Shown here: in pieces, positions 1 to 10,199 of the stretch
Layout of the letters: every line of letters starts with the position of its first letter
How positions within the stretch are numbered: the stretch's first letter is position 1
Source: Janthinobacterium sp.
GTDB taxonomy: Bacteria; Pseudomonadota; Gammaproteobacteria; Burkholderiales; Burkholderiaceae_D
DNA length: 64,000 nt
Direction: 5' to 3'
NCBI RefSeq assembly: GCF_009923995.1
Contig: NZ_RFSK01000021.1
Coordinates: 1 to 64,000 of the forward strand
Program-made: the position numbers and the translations under genes
The notes under the pieces: model-generated
Told to the model about the DNA's origin: nothing
Databases searched by the model: none
The model's input: the letters and a program-made list of their open reading frames with translations, nothing else

Positions 1-2270
1 CAAAGTGGACCACGGCGCCCGTCGTGCCGTCATAGGTCTTGTTGACGCCGCTCAAGCTCACGTTCAGCGTGCGCGCGCTGATGTCGGCCGTGGTGCTGCC
101 ACTATTGGCGTTCAGCACATAGTTGCCTGCGTCGAGACCAGCCAGCGCAACATTCGATACATTGATGGTCTTGCCAACGCCCGCATTCTTGTCGCCAAAG
201 GCCGCACTGCCCGCGACCGTCAGCGCATCGCCAGCGATGCGGTCGTCGCCAAAGTGGGCGACTGCCCCTGTCGTGCCGTCATAGGTCTTGTTGACACCGC
301 TTAAGCTGACATTCAGCGTGCGTGCCGCGATGTCGGCCGTCGTGCTGCCACTATTCGCGTTCAGCACATAGTTGCCTGCATCAAGGCCAGCCAGCGCGAC
401 ATTCGATACGTTGACGGTCTTGCCAGTACCCGCATTCTTGTCGCCAAAGGCCGCATTGCCCGCCACCGTCAGCGTATCGCCGGCGATCCGGTCGTCGCCA
501 AAGTGGACCACTGCTCCCGTCGTGCCGTCATAGGTCTTGTTGACGCCGCTCAAGCTGACATTCAGCGTGCGTGCCGCGATGTCGGCCGTCGTGCTGCCGG
601 CGCTGCTGCTCAGCACGTAGTTGCCTGCGTCGAGACCAGCCAGCGCAACATTCGATACACTGACGGTCTTGCCAGTACCCGCATTCTTGTCGCCAAAGGC
701 CGCGTTGCCCGCCACCGTCAGCGTATCGCCGGCGATGCGGTCATCGCCGAAGTGGACCACGGCGCCCGTCGTGCCGTCATAAGTCTTGTTGACGCCGCTC
801 AAGCTCACATTCAGCGTGCGTGCCGCGATGTCGGCCGTCGTGCTGCCAGTATTGGCATTCAGCACGTAGTTGCTCGCGTCGAGACCAGCCAGGGCTACAT
901 TCGATACATTCACGGTCTTGCCGGTGCCAGCATTTTTATCACCAAACGCCGCATCGCCCCCTACCGTCAGCGTATCGCCAGCGATCCGGTCGTCGCCAAA
1001 GTGGACCACGGCGCCCGTCGTGCCGTCATAAGTCTTGTTGACGCCGCTCAAGCTCACGTTCAGCGTGCGCGCAGCAATGTCAGCCGTCGTGCTGCCGGTA
1101 TTCGCGTTCAGCACGTAGTTGCCCGCATCGAGTCCGCCCAGGGCGACGTTCGACACAGTCACGGTCTTGCCCGTGCCCGCATTCTTGTCACCAAACGCCG
1201 CATCGCCCGCCACCGTCAGCGTATCGCCGGCGATGCGGTCATCGCCAAAGTGGACCACTGCTCCCGTCGTGCCGTCATAGGTCTTGTTGACGCCGCTCAA
1301 ACTGACGTTCAGCGTGCGCGTGGCAATGTCGGCCGTCGTGCTGCCGCTATTGGCGTTCAGCACGTAGTTGCCCGCGTCGAGGCCAGCCAGGGCTACATTC
1401 GATACATTCACGGTCTTGCCGGTGCCAGCATTTTTATCACCAAACGCCGCATCGCCCGCCACCGTCAGGGTGTCGCCGGCGATGCGGTCGTCGCCAAAGT
1501 GGACGACTGCTCCCGTCGTGCCGTCATAGGTTTTGTTGACGCCGCTCAAACTGACGTTCAGCGTGCGCGCGGCAATGTCGGCCGTGGTGCTGCCGGTATT
1601 CGCGTTCAGCACGTAGTTGCCCGCATCGAGGCCAACCAGCGCGACATCCGATACATTGACGGTCTTGCCAGTACCCGCATTCTTGTCACCAAACGCCGCA
1701 TTGCCCCCTACCATCAGGGTGTCGCCGGCGACCCGGTCATCGCCAAAGTGGACGACCGCACCCGTCGTGCCGTCATAGGTCTTGTTGACGCCGCTCAAAC
1801 TCACGTTCAGCGTGCGCGCGGCAATGTCAGCCGTCGTGCTGCCACTATTGGCATTCAGCACATAGTTGCCCGCATCGAGTCCGCCCAAAGCGACGTTCGA
1901 CACATTCACGGTCTTGCCGGTGCCAGCATTTTTATCACCAAACGCCGCATTGCCCGCCACCGTCAGCGTATCGCCAGCGATGCGGTCAAAGTGGACCACG
2001 GCGCCCGTCGTGCCGTCATAGGTCTTGTTGACGCCGCTCAAGCTCACGTTCAGCGTGCGCGCGGTGATGTCGGCCGTCGTGCTGCCGGTATTCGCGTTCA
2101 GCACATAGTTGCCTGCGTCTTGTCCCGTCAGGTGCCCGGTGGACACCTGGTAATCCACAACCTTGCCATTGCCGACATTCTTGTCGCGGAAGCTGCCCAG
2201 CAAGCCGGCCATGGCGACCTGATCGCCTGACACCAGGCCTTCGAAATAGCCGCTCAGGGTGGCGTTGGTC
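1..2270 (-). repeat. Array of about nine near-identical 249-bp YDG repeats inside tpsA
   Basis: The motif KTYDGTTGA recurs with its Tyr codon at plus-strand positions 32, 281, 530, 779, 1028, 1277, 1526, 1775 and 2018. Spacing is exactly 249 bp (83 residues) except the last interval of 243 bp, where two codons are missing near 1987. Each unit reads roughly YDGTTGAVVHFGDDRIAGD ... AFGDKNAGTGKTV ... LDAGNYVL ... TTADIAARTLNVSLSGVNKT. DNA identity between units is very high, including synonymous positions. More divergent YDG units follow near 2280, 2530, 2770 and 2850. The array continues past the left edge, so the total copy number is unknown. Confidence 0.95.
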
Positions 2271-5200
2271 GTGCCGTCGTAGACGCGGTTCTGGGCACCC
2301 GAGACGCCATAGTTCAACAGGCGCGCGGTGATGTCCGCCGTGCCGTCCAGCGTGCTGGCAGCCAAGCTGTAGTTGCCGAGTTCATTGCCGCCCAGCACCA
2401 ATCCGCTTGCATGCACGGCCTTGCCGCTCCCTGCATTCTTGTCAAGGAAAGCGGCACTGCCGCTGATGCTGATGTTGTCGCCCGTCACGACATTGCCCAG
2501 CACAAAACTGGCGCCGTCATAACCCAGGGTGCCGTCATAGACCTTGCCGTTGCCACCCATGCTCACTGTCAGGACGCGCGGCATGATGGCGAAGGTGGTC
2601 GTGCCGCCCAGGGTGATGTCGTACTTGGTCGACCACAGGCCCGTCAAGTTGTAATTGCCCACGTTGAGCGCATTGCCGTAGCCGAGGCTGCCATTGACGC
2701 CCGTGTCGCCATCGAGCAAGCCCACGTAACCGATGGTGCCCAGGAAGGCGGCCAGCTGGCCATCGTAGACCTTGCCGCTGGCATTGTCCGTGACGTTCAC
2801 CTGCAGCGGTTTCAAAAAAGCCTTCAGCATCGGCGTCGTGTAGCCGTCGTAGATGCGCCAGACGCTGCTGAAATCGTAGCCGTTGAAACTGCCCTGCTGC
2901 TGCATCTGGGCTGTCGTGCGGCCGCTGGCGCCGCCCTGGTCCATCTGGATGCCGGCCGTTTCGTAATTCCAGAAGGCAAACGACACAGCCGCGCCCGTGT
3001 CGGCACGGCCCACCACGCCGCCCGCCGTGCCGGCGGCAAAACCGTTGCCGGACACGGCACCGCTGCTGTAGACATTGCTGGCACTGCTGCCCGCCACGCT
3101 CCAGCCGATCAGCCCGCCCAGGTTTTCATGGATTAGCGCCGGGTCGCTATTGGCCGCTGCGCCGACGGCGCCCGTGGCGTAGGCATTGCTGATGCTGCCG
3201 CCATTGCGGCCCACCAGGCCGCCGATATTGGCCGCGCCGCTGACGGCGCCCGTGGCATACGACTGCGCCACCGCTCCCTCGTTATTGCCCACCAGGCCGC
3301 CCACCATGGCGCGCGTGCCCGTCACCGCGCCGCTCGCCATCGATGCCGTGATGCTGGCGCCCGCCTGGTTCAATCCTACCAGGCCGCCGATGCTGCCCGC
3401 CGCATCGGAATTGAGGCCGCTGACCGCGCCGCTGGCGCCGGAGGCCGAGATCATCCCGCCGTTACTGCCGACCAGCCCCCCAACATTGCGCTGGCCGCTG
3501 ACGGCGGCACTGCTGCTGACGTTGTCGATCGTACCGCCGAGCACATTGCCCACCAGCGCGCCCACGTTCGCGTTGCCCGCGACGCTGCCGCCGGCAAGCG
3601 TCAGGTTGCGCAAGGTGCCGCCCTGCAGGGTGCCAAACAAGCCCACGGGCGAGTCATACGTGCGGCCATCGATGGCCAGGTTGCCGATGGCAAAGCCGGC
3701 GCCGTCAAAGACGCCGGAATAGGCCGCGCCGCCGCCGGCGATGGGGATGAAACCCTTGCCGCCATTCCAGTTTGCCGTGCCGCTGGCATCGATATTGCCC
3801 GCCAGGCGATAACTGTTGCCGAGACCGAGACTGCCGATGCCTTGCAAGCCATAGATATCGGCGATCAGGTATGGCGCGGACGTGCCGCCGTCGCCGCCAG
3901 CCACGCGCAGGAATGTGGCGCCGCTGCCGATGACAAAGCTCCTGGCGCCAAATCCTGGCAAGGTGGCCCCGTTTTGTACCCAGTTGCCGCCGTCCAGGGC
4001 GAAGACGCCGTCCACGGTCACGGCAGCGGTGGCCGTGATGGCGGAACCTGAATTGATGTGCAGGTCGCCGGTTCTGGCGAGCGCGCCCGATATCTGCATG
4101 CCGCCCGTGTTCGTACCGTCGCCGATGGTCAGCGACGACGCCGAGATGCCGGCCAGTTCCGCCGCGCTCAAGCTCAGGGCCGTGCCCGACTTGGTGCCCA
4201 GGTCGATGCCGCGCGTACTGTTCAAAGGCTTGATGAGCACACTCGCGCCGCCGGCCGTGCCGCCGAAATTGATGCCGCCGGCGAGGCTGACATTGTCTGC
4301 CTGCAACGTTACCGTCTGGCCGGCGATGCCGCTGCCGATCAGCTGGCTGCCGCTGCCCGACAGGCTGATGCCGCCGGCTGCCATATTCGCGAGCAGACTC
4401 AGATTGCCATTGCCGACGTTGACCACGCCGCTGCCCGTCACGCTGGCGCCGGAAAGAGAAACGTTGCCGCCATTGCTGGTGATGGCCGCATCCAGATTGA
4501 CGTTCGCTCCCAGGCCGTAGGCACCACCGGTACTGCTGGCATCGTTGGCCGACAGGATCACGGCGCCGCCCTTGGTCGTGATGGGGGCAAACACGTTGAT
4601 CGTCTCGCCCGCCATGGCGGTCAGGCCGATGCCGGTGTTCACCATGTCCACGGCACTGCTGAAGTTGATATGGTGCGTCGCCTGCAGGATCACATTGCTG
4701 TTTGCATTGGAAATGACGCTGGCGCCGATGCTGGTGCTACCGGTTGGCGAACCGTGCGTAAAATCGTCGACATTGCCCAGGCTGCCACCCGAGCCCGCCA
4801 CCACCTCGATATCATAGGGGTCGAGCAGCCAGGTGCCGCGCTTGCCGCTGCCCGCGCGCGTGCCCGTATCGACCCGGATGCCGTCAACGGCCAGGGAATG
4901 GCCCGACGTTTCGACGAAACCGCCATCGCCACCGTGGGCACCGCCACGCGCGGAAATGCTGCCGTGCACCTGCGCCGATTCGGTGCCCCAAACGATGACC
5001 TTGCCGCCCTGGCCCCTGTCGGTCGCATCGGCAGCGATGCTGGCATCCTTGTTCACCACCACCTGGCGCGCATTCTGCACGGCCGCATTCTTGCCCTGGT
5101 AGTCGCCGCCCAGCAAGACCGTGCCGCCGCCCGTGGCGCCGCTGGCGTCGACTCTTGCATCGCCGAACAGGCCCACCTGGTCGCCCAGCACGGCGATTTC

Positions 5201-6088
5201 GCCGCCCTTGCCGGCCGCCCCCGTGGCGCTGGTGACGCTGCCCGCTTCAAGCACGGCCTTGCCGCTGGCCTTGAGCATGATCCTGCCATTCTCGCCGACA
5301 ACGGCGCTGTTGGCATTGAGCACGCCGCGCTGGCTGACCAGCGCGCCGGCCATGCCGATGCTGCCGCCCTGGGCGATGATCTGGCCCAGGTTCAGCGCCT
5401 GGTCCTGTGGCGCCGAGACCAGCACGCGCAAGTCCGGGTTGCCGGGATCGGCCAGCTGCACGCTGCGTCCGGCCGCCAGGATCACTTCGCCATTCGGCGC
5501 CGTGATGATGCCCGTGTTTTCCACGTTCGGCGCGATCAGCAGCACTTGCCCGCCCTTGCCCGCATTGATCACACCAGCATTGCCGACGCCGCCGGCCACG
5601 CCACCGGCCGTGAACTGGCGCTTGCCGGACAGAAAATCTTCATTCGACATGCCCAGGCTGGACGCCACCAGGCCATTCACATCCACTTTCGCGCCCTGGC
5701 CGAAGACGATGCCGTTCGGATTGATCAGGAATACCTTGCCGTTCGATTCCAGACTGCCCAGGATCTTGCTGGGGTCTTGTCCCGTAATGCGGTTGAGCAC
5801 GGCGCTATTGCCGTTTTGCTGGATGAAGCGCGTGATTTCGCCCGCATGGATGGAAAAACTCTGCCAGTTGATGATGGTGTTGGGCGTGTTCGTGATCGAG
5901 AAGATGTTGCCTTGCTGGTTGAACGTTGCCTGGCCATTGACCACCTGCGGCAAGGCGGGGTTGGCCTGCGCCGCGCCGAAGCAGCTGGCCAGCAGCAGCG
6001 CCAGCGCCGTGCGGCGCAGGGGTGGCCCGTAGGGCGGCGTCAGGACGAAGGCGGAGGCGTGGTGGACATGGTTATGCATGGTGTTCAT
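1..6088 (-). CDS. TpsA-type haemagglutinin/adhesin exoprotein (C-terminus beyond window)
   Basis: Secreted exoprotein of a two-partner (type Vb) secretion system, exported through the TpsB encoded just upstream. About 2,029 residues are visible and the frame is still open at base 1. The N-terminus has an extended signal peptide (hydrophobic LALLLASCFGAAQA), then a TPS domain with the family motif NPNGIVFG near residue 120 and phrases such as VINAGKGGQVLLIAPN. The middle is Gly/Ala/Asn-rich, as expected for a beta-helix. Around 3040-3640 there are GLUG-type repeats (GGLVG and NAYATG phrases), followed by YDG/MBG-type repeats up to the edge. Start 6088 lies 7 nt after the tpsB stop; a second ATG at 6079 is better spaced from an AGGA and may be the real start. 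The stepping of the YDG motif shows the frame is unbroken to base 2. Role in adhesion, biofilm or contact is a family inference. Confidence 0.9.
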   Translation of the reverse strand, partial: MNTMHNHVHHASAFVLTPPYGPPLRRTALALLLASCFGAAQANPALPQVVNGQATFNQQGNIFSITNTPNTIINWQSFSIHAGEITRFIQQNGNSAVLNRITGQDPSKILGSLESNGKVFLINPNGIVFGQGAKVDVNGLVASSLGMSNEDFLSGKRQFTAGGVAGGVGNAGVINAGKGGQVLLIAPNVENTGIITAPNGEVILAAGRSVQLADPGNPDLRVLVSAPQDQALNLGQIIAQGGSIGMAGALVSQRGVLNANSAVVGENGRIMLKASGKAVLEAGSVTSATGAAGKGGEIAVLGDQVGLFGDARVDASGATGGGTVLLGGDYQGKNAAVQNARQVVVNKDASIAADATDRGQGGKVIVWGTESAQVHGSISARGGAHGGDGGFVETSGHSLAVDGIRVDTGTRAGSGKRGTWLLDPYDIEVVAGSGGSLGNVDDFTHGSPTGSTSIGASVISNANSNVILQATHHINFSSAVDMVNTGIGLTAMAGETINVFAPITTKGGAVILSANDASSTGGAYGLGANVNLDAAITSNGGNVSLSGASVTGSGVVNVGNGNLSLLANMAAGGISLSGSGSQLIGSGIAGQTVTLQADNVSLAGGINFGGTAGGASVLIKPLNSTRGIDLGTKSGTALSLSAAELAGISASSLTIGDGTNTGGMQISGALARTGDLHINSGSAITATAAVTVDGVFALDGGNWVQNGATLPGFGARSFVIGSGATFLRVAGGDGGTSAPYLIADIYGLQGIGSLGLGNSYRLAGNIDASGTANWNGGKGFIPIAGGGAAYSGVFDGAGFAIGNLAIDGRTYDSPVGLFGTLQGGTLRNLTLAGGSVAGNANVGALVGNVLGGTIDNVSSSAAVSGQRNVGGLVGSNGGMISASGASGAVSGLNSDAAGSIGGLVGLNQAGASITASMASGAVTGTRAMVGGLVGNNEGAVAQSYATGAVSGAANIGGLVGRNGGSISNAYATGAVGAAANSDPALIHENLGGLIGWSVAGSSASNVYSSGAVSGNGFAAGTAGGVVGRADTGAAVSFAFWNYETAGIQMDQGGASGRTTAQMQQQGSFNGYDFSSVWRIYDGYTTPMLKAFLKPLQVNVTDNASGKVYDGQLAAFLGTIGYVGLLDGDTGVNGSLGYGNALNVGNYNLTGLWSTKYDITLGGTTTFAIMPRVLTVSMGGNGKVYDGTLGYDGASFVLGNVVTGDNISISGSAAFLDKNAGSGKAVHASGLVLGGNELGNYSLAASTLDGTADITARLLNYGVSGAQNRVYDGTTNATLSGYFEGLVSGDQVAMAGLLGSFRDKNVGNGKVVDYQVSTGHLTGQDAGNYVLNANTGSTTADITARTLNVSLSGVNKTYDGTTGAVVHFDRIAGDTLTVAGNAAFGDKNAGTGKTVNVSNVALGGLDAGNYVLNANSGSTTADIAARTLNVSLSGVNKTYDGTTGAVVHFGDDRVAGDTLMVGGNAAFGDKNAGTGKTVNVSDVALVGLDAGNYVLNANTGSTTADIAARTLNVSLSGVNKTYDGTTGAVVHFGDDRIAGDTLTVAGDAAFGDKNAGTGKTVNVSNVALAGLDAGNYVLNANSGSTTADIATRTLNVSLSGVNKTYDGTTGAVVHFGDDRIAGDTLTVAGDAAFGDKNAGTGKTVTVSNVALGGLDAGNYVLNANTGSTTADIAARTLNVSLSGVNKTYDGTTGAVVHFGDDRIAGDTLTVGGDAAFGDKNAGTGKTVNVSNVALAGLDASNYVLNANTGSTTADIAARTLNVSLSGVNKTYDGTTGAVVHFGDDRIAGDTLTVAGNAAFGDKNAGTGKTVSVSNVALAGLDAGNYVLSSSAGSTTADIAARTLNVSLSGVNKTYDGTTGAVVHFGDDRIAGDTLTVAGNAAFGDKNAGTGKTVNVSNVALAGLDAGNYVLNANSGSTTADIAARTLNVSLSGVNKTYDGTTGAVAHFGDDRIAGDALTVAGSAAFGDKNAGVGKTINVSNVALAGLDAGNYVLNANSGSTTADISARTLNVSLSGVNKTYDGTTGAVVHF

Positions 6089-6095
6089 CCTGATA

Positions 6096-7718
6096 CTAGT
6101 AAGCCAAGGCGAGTCGGAAGTGCAGGCGGCTGGCACCCCGCCGGCCCGTGTCGCCGCCATTGACGACATGGGCGTAATCGAGTTGCAGATTGGCGTAGCG
6201 GCTCAGCAGCAAGCGCATGCCGAGTCCCCCGCTGCTGATACCTTGCGAAGCGCTTTCGCCGGGCAGCGCATGGTTGCGGCGCAGCCAGGCCGTGTCATAG
6301 AAGGCCAGCGCGCGGCATTGATAACCCAGCGCCTGCCCGCACCAGTTCGGCGTGTACAGTTCCAGGTTCAGGCTGGCACCGGAATCGTTCGCCACTTCGC
6401 GCTCGTCAAAACCGCGCACCGAGGAGGCGCCACCGGCGCCGAACTGTTCGCCTGGCACCAGCGCGTCGGGCGTGACCTGGGCGTTGAACAGCCCGCGCCA
6501 TTGCCAGTCATCGGCCAGCACGCGGCCCGACGTGGCGCTCAGGCGCAAGGTGTTATAGGCGGCCTTGGCATGCGCGCGCACGCGGTCGAAATCGGCTTGC
6601 GCACCGTGCTTGCCGCCAGGAATATTGTGTGCGAACGTCAACGCCACGCTGGTTTCGCCCGTGGGCAGGGTCCAGGCGCCGATGTAGCTGACGCTGAGCG
6701 GGTGCACGGTGACGTCGGCGCCCAGTTCCATGCCGAACAGCTGCACGCTGTTGCGGTAAGCCTTGTAATCGATGCCATACACGAGCTTGGGCTCGAAATC
6801 GTCGCGGCGCGCAAAGTTCTGGTTGTAGCGGATGCCGGCCATGCTGCCCTGGCCGCTGACGGCCAGGTCAAAAATGCCGGCCGAGACGCTGCCCGAATCG
6901 ACGTTCGAATAGCTGGCGAAGAAATCCATCGAGTCGCCCAGCGCGTACAGCGGCAGGTGGTAGCCGGCGCCATACACGCCGACCTTGTCCGGCTTTTCCA
7001 GGCTGCTCGTATATTGCAGGCTGGCCACATGGTCGCGCCCCCACAGGTTCGCATGCTGCAGCACCACGCCCACGTGCGTCTTGCCCGTCTGCGCCGCCCC
7101 CGTATTGTCCACGTTGAGCATGGCCTTCCACGCCACTTCGTCGGCCACCGTGACGATGGCGTCGATGGCATCCGCCTTGGCGTCCGCCTGCTCGTCGGCC
7201 TGCAGGCGCACTTCGATCTTGCGCGCCGGATTTTCATTGGCCAGTTTCAGGCTTTGCGACAGGGCGGACAGATTCGGCGTCTCGCCTTCGCGAAGAGAGG
7301 GCAAGGCGCGCCGCACGTTGGCGTCGTCGACATGGACATTGCCGCCGATGAGCACCTTGCCCAGCGGCGTTTGCAGCACGCTCAGGCGCACCACGCCCCG
7401 ATCCAGCTCCTGCTCGGGCAACTGCACCTGGACGGCGCCGTAGCCGCGCGCGCGGTAGGCGCTTTCCAGCGCCTCGACGGCGCGGGCGATGTCGGAAAAG
7501 TCACGCTGGCGGCCCGTGAACGGCGCCAGCAGCGCCTGCACCTGGGATGCGTCGAGCAGGGTATTGCCCTGGACGTCAAAACGGCTGATGTCGAAGCGCG
7601 GCACGCTGTCTTCGGCCGTCGGCGCTGCGGCCTGGTCCAGGGAAATGGCAGCGCCGGCGGCGCCGACGGCGAACAGCAGCGCGGAACCCGCAAGCAGGTG
7701 CACCAAACGATATGTCAT
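6096..7718 (-). CDS. TpsB-type outer-membrane transporter (ShlB/FhaC/HecB family)
   Basis: Outer-membrane beta-barrel that exports the TpsA encoded 7 nt downstream. At 540 residues it matches the family length. It has a signal peptide (MTYRLVHLLAGSALLFAVGA), a POTRA region at about residues 40-120 (ISRFDVQGNTLL), a second POTRA-like segment, and a 16-strand-type barrel. The conserved VRGFDEREV motif of FhaC-type transporters lies near residue 405, and the protein ends in an aromatic residue (LALAY). The frame extends upstream to a TTG at 7787, but the ATG at 7718 starts a clean signal peptide and is preferred. Gene order tpsB-tpsA and the tight spacing indicate one operon. Confidence 0.93.
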   Translation of the reverse strand: MTYRLVHLLAGSALLFAVGAAGAAISLDQAAAPTAEDSVPRFDISRFDVQGNTLLDASQVQALLAPFTGRQRDFSDIARAVEALESAYRARGYGAVQVQLPEQELDRGVVRLSVLQTPLGKVLIGGNVHVDDANVRRALPSLREGETPNLSALSQSLKLANENPARKIEVRLQADEQADAKADAIDAIVTVADEVAWKAMLNVDNTGAAQTGKTHVGVVLQHANLWGRDHVASLQYTSSLEKPDKVGVYGAGYHLPLYALGDSMDFFASYSNVDSGSVSAGIFDLAVSGQGSMAGIRYNQNFARRDDFEPKLVYGIDYKAYRNSVQLFGMELGADVTVHPLSVSYIGAWTLPTGETSVALTFAHNIPGGKHGAQADFDRVRAHAKAAYNTLRLSATSGRVLADDWQWRGLFNAQVTPDALVPGEQFGAGGASSVRGFDEREVANDSGASLNLELYTPNWCGQALGYQCRALAFYDTAWLRRNHALPGESASQGISSGGLGMRLLLSRYANLQLDYAHVVNGGDTGRRGASRLHFRLALAY

Positions 7719-7935
7719 GTGAAGGATTTCTTGTGTAACCGGACCCGTGCGCGGCCCAGCAGGCGCCAGCGGCAGCGTGTCCAGCAATGGATTGAAGGCA
7801 AATTTTAGACGGCTTTTAGTTTCCAGTCAGAAATTTCTGACGTTTTTTCCCCATTTTCGTCGCAGCGCAGCATACATCGTGCATACAAGGATGAAAGATA
7901 ATTTAATCAACAACATTTCCCCCGTCGCCAGCTAG

Positions 7936-10199
7936 CTATTTGCTATCCAGTGCCGTCACGCCATCCCAGTCGGCCGCAGGCGGCGTGCGGCAGTACGCTT
8001 CCACGCGCGCCGCATACAGGCGATACAGGCCGTCGTCGGGGAAATCCGCCTGCAATTGCCCTATCAGCGCGGCGGCAGCATGCCAGTCGCGTGCGCGCAG
8101 CCGGGCCAGTGCCTCGTGCCAGCGCACGAGTTGCGCCAGTTCGGCGGGAGTGGCGTCGGCCAGCAGGCAGCGCGGCTCGAAGATGGCCACCGCTTCCTGC
8201 TTGCCCAGCACCCTGATCATGTCCAGCTCGCGGTACAGGAATTCGGGCGCCGCCGCGCGCGTGGCGCGATGCCCACGCCATAGCGCTTGCTGGCGCCCTC
8301 CAGGCGCGCCGCCAGATTCACGCTGTCGCCCATCACCGTGTAGGCACGGCGGATGCGCGAACCCATGTCGCCCACGTGCATGGGACCCGTATTGAGGCCG
8401 ATGCCGATGCGCAGCGGCGGCCAGCCCCGCGCGGCGAACTCGCCGTTCAGGCGCGCCGCGCTTTGCTGCATCAGCAGCGCGCTGGCCACGGCGCGGCGGG
8501 CATGGTCGGGGAAGGCAACGGGCGCGCCCCAGAAGGCCATCACGGCGTCGCCGATGTACTTGTCCAGGGTACCGCCATGACTGTCGCGGATATCGTGCGA
8601 CATCGCCGTCAGGTATTCGTTGATGTATTCGCGCAGCGCCGCCGGCGACAGCTGCTCGGAGATGGCCGTAAAGCCGCGCACGTCGGCAAACAGCACCGTC
8701 AGTTCGCGGTTCTCGCCATCCATGGTGTAGCGCTGCGGATTGTCCGCCATCTCGGCCACCAGTTCGGGCGCCACGTATTCGCCGAAGCGCGCCACCAGCG
8801 CGCGGCCCTTGCGCACCTCGAAAAAATAGCCCCAGGCCAGGTTGACGATGAAGAGGGCAACGATCAGCAGCACCACCACGGCGCCCCCCAGCACCACGTC
8901 GCGCACGGCGTACAGGTACAGATTGAGTGCGATGGTCAGGGTCAGCGCCCCCAGCGTGACCAGCATCACGCCGGCCGGCGGCAGCACGGCCAGGGCGCCG
9001 GCCAGCAGCACGCCGAACAGCAGGATCTGCACCAGCTCGAGCGCCAGCGCATAGTCGGGGCGCGCCTTGAAGCGATCGTCGAGGATGGACTTGATCAGGT
9101 TGGCGTGCACCTCCACGCCGGGAAATTCGGCATTGACGGGCGTGGCACGGATGTCGTTCAGGCCCGGCGCCGTGGTGCCCACCAGTACGATGGCGCCTTT
9201 CAGCAGCGCAGGCGCAACGCTGCCGGCCAGCACGTCGGACGCCGACACATAGCGGAAGGCACCGCCATCGGGACCGCCCGTGCCGCGGTACTGCACCGTG
9301 GTGGTCAGGGCCTCGCCCACGGGGATCGCCGTGGCGCCGCGCGGGGTGAACAGCACGATGTGTTCGAGGCCCGCGTTGTCCAGCTGGCGCGCCGATAAGG
9401 TATCGGCCGTGGCCGTGAAACGGGGGGCGATGGCGCGCGCCTGCAGGTAGACGGCAGCCGTGGCCAGCGACAGCGAGGGATAGTAGCCGTCGCCGATGCG
9501 CGTCAGCAGGGTCGACGAACGCACCACGCCATCGGCATCGGTCAGCGCCGTGAAGATGCCGGCGCCTTGGGCGGCCGCCTGCAATGGCGCGATATTGGCT
9601 TCGTAGCCGCGCGCCACGTAGGCGGTGACGGCGCGTCCATTCAGGTCGGCCACGGTAAAGGCAGGCCGGGGCAGCGTACCCTTGGTCTGGCTCCCGGAGA
9701 CGCTGTAGCCCAGCACCACGGGCTGGCCGCGCATGGCGTCGGCGAACAGGCCATCGTAATCCATGGCCGGGCGCAGTTTTTCCAGCTGCGCCGGCAAGCC
9801 CGCCACGCCGGCCAGCTCGCCATGCGCCAGGCCTTGCAGCACGGCGTAGCCGGAACTGGTGTCCGCCTCGGGAAAGGAGATGTCGAAGCCCAGCGCGGCC
9901 ACGCCGTAATGGCCGGTGAGCTGGCGCACCAGCCTGGCCTGGATATCGCGGCTCCACGGGAAACGCCCTACCTGCGCCAGGCTCTTTTCGTCGATGTCGA
10001 CGATGACGATACGGGGATCGAGCTGCGGCGCCTCGGCACGCATGCGCCAGTCGCCCAGCATGGCGTCCAGCCGCGCGATGTTCTCATTGCCGGCCAGGCA
10101 CAGGATGGCGGCGGCCAAGGTCAGCAGCATGCCCAGCAGCGAGCGCGCGCCGTGCTTGCGCATGAGGGGGGCCAGCGCCGCGCGCCTGCCCCGCTTCAC
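7936..10199 (-). pseudogene. CHASE2-domain class III adenylate/guanylate cyclase, frameshifted near 8265
   Basis: Membrane sensor-cyclase that would make a cyclic nucleotide in response to an extracytoplasmic signal. The first frame (10199 to 8217) has an N-terminal membrane segment (LLGMLLTLAAAILCLAG), a CHASE2 domain ([19 protein letters not shown]), three membrane helices at about residues 380-450, and a cyclase domain with metal-binding aspartates in VLFADVRGFT and YIGDAVMAFWG. After SVNLAARLEGASKRYGVGI it ends in noise. The expected continuation (ATRAAAPEFLYRELD onward to the C-terminal region) is in another frame down to 7936. Several codons usual at this point are also missing, so a small non-triplet deletion fits. 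It starts with GTG overlapping the stop of the upstream GAF/HD-GYP gene (GTGA). A sequencing error cannot be excluded. Confidence 0.85.

Noticed and set aside
503..2230. A 575-codon open frame on the plus strand with internal repeats (RRAVIGLVDAAQ-type)
   Set aside because: It is the antisense image of the YDG repeat array; the minus-strand frame has the TPS exoprotein features and upstream partner.
1..2270. Regular repeats that could suggest a CRISPR array
   Set aside because: Units are 249 bp, in frame and coding, with no short repeat/unique spacer pattern.
4058..6163. A 701-codon plus-strand open frame
   Set aside because: Antisense to the TpsA N-terminus, biased composition, no recognisable domain. 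High GC leaves complementary frames open.
6096..7787. Longer tpsB from a TTG at 7787
   Set aside because: The extra 23 residues would bury the signal peptide that starts at ATG 7718.
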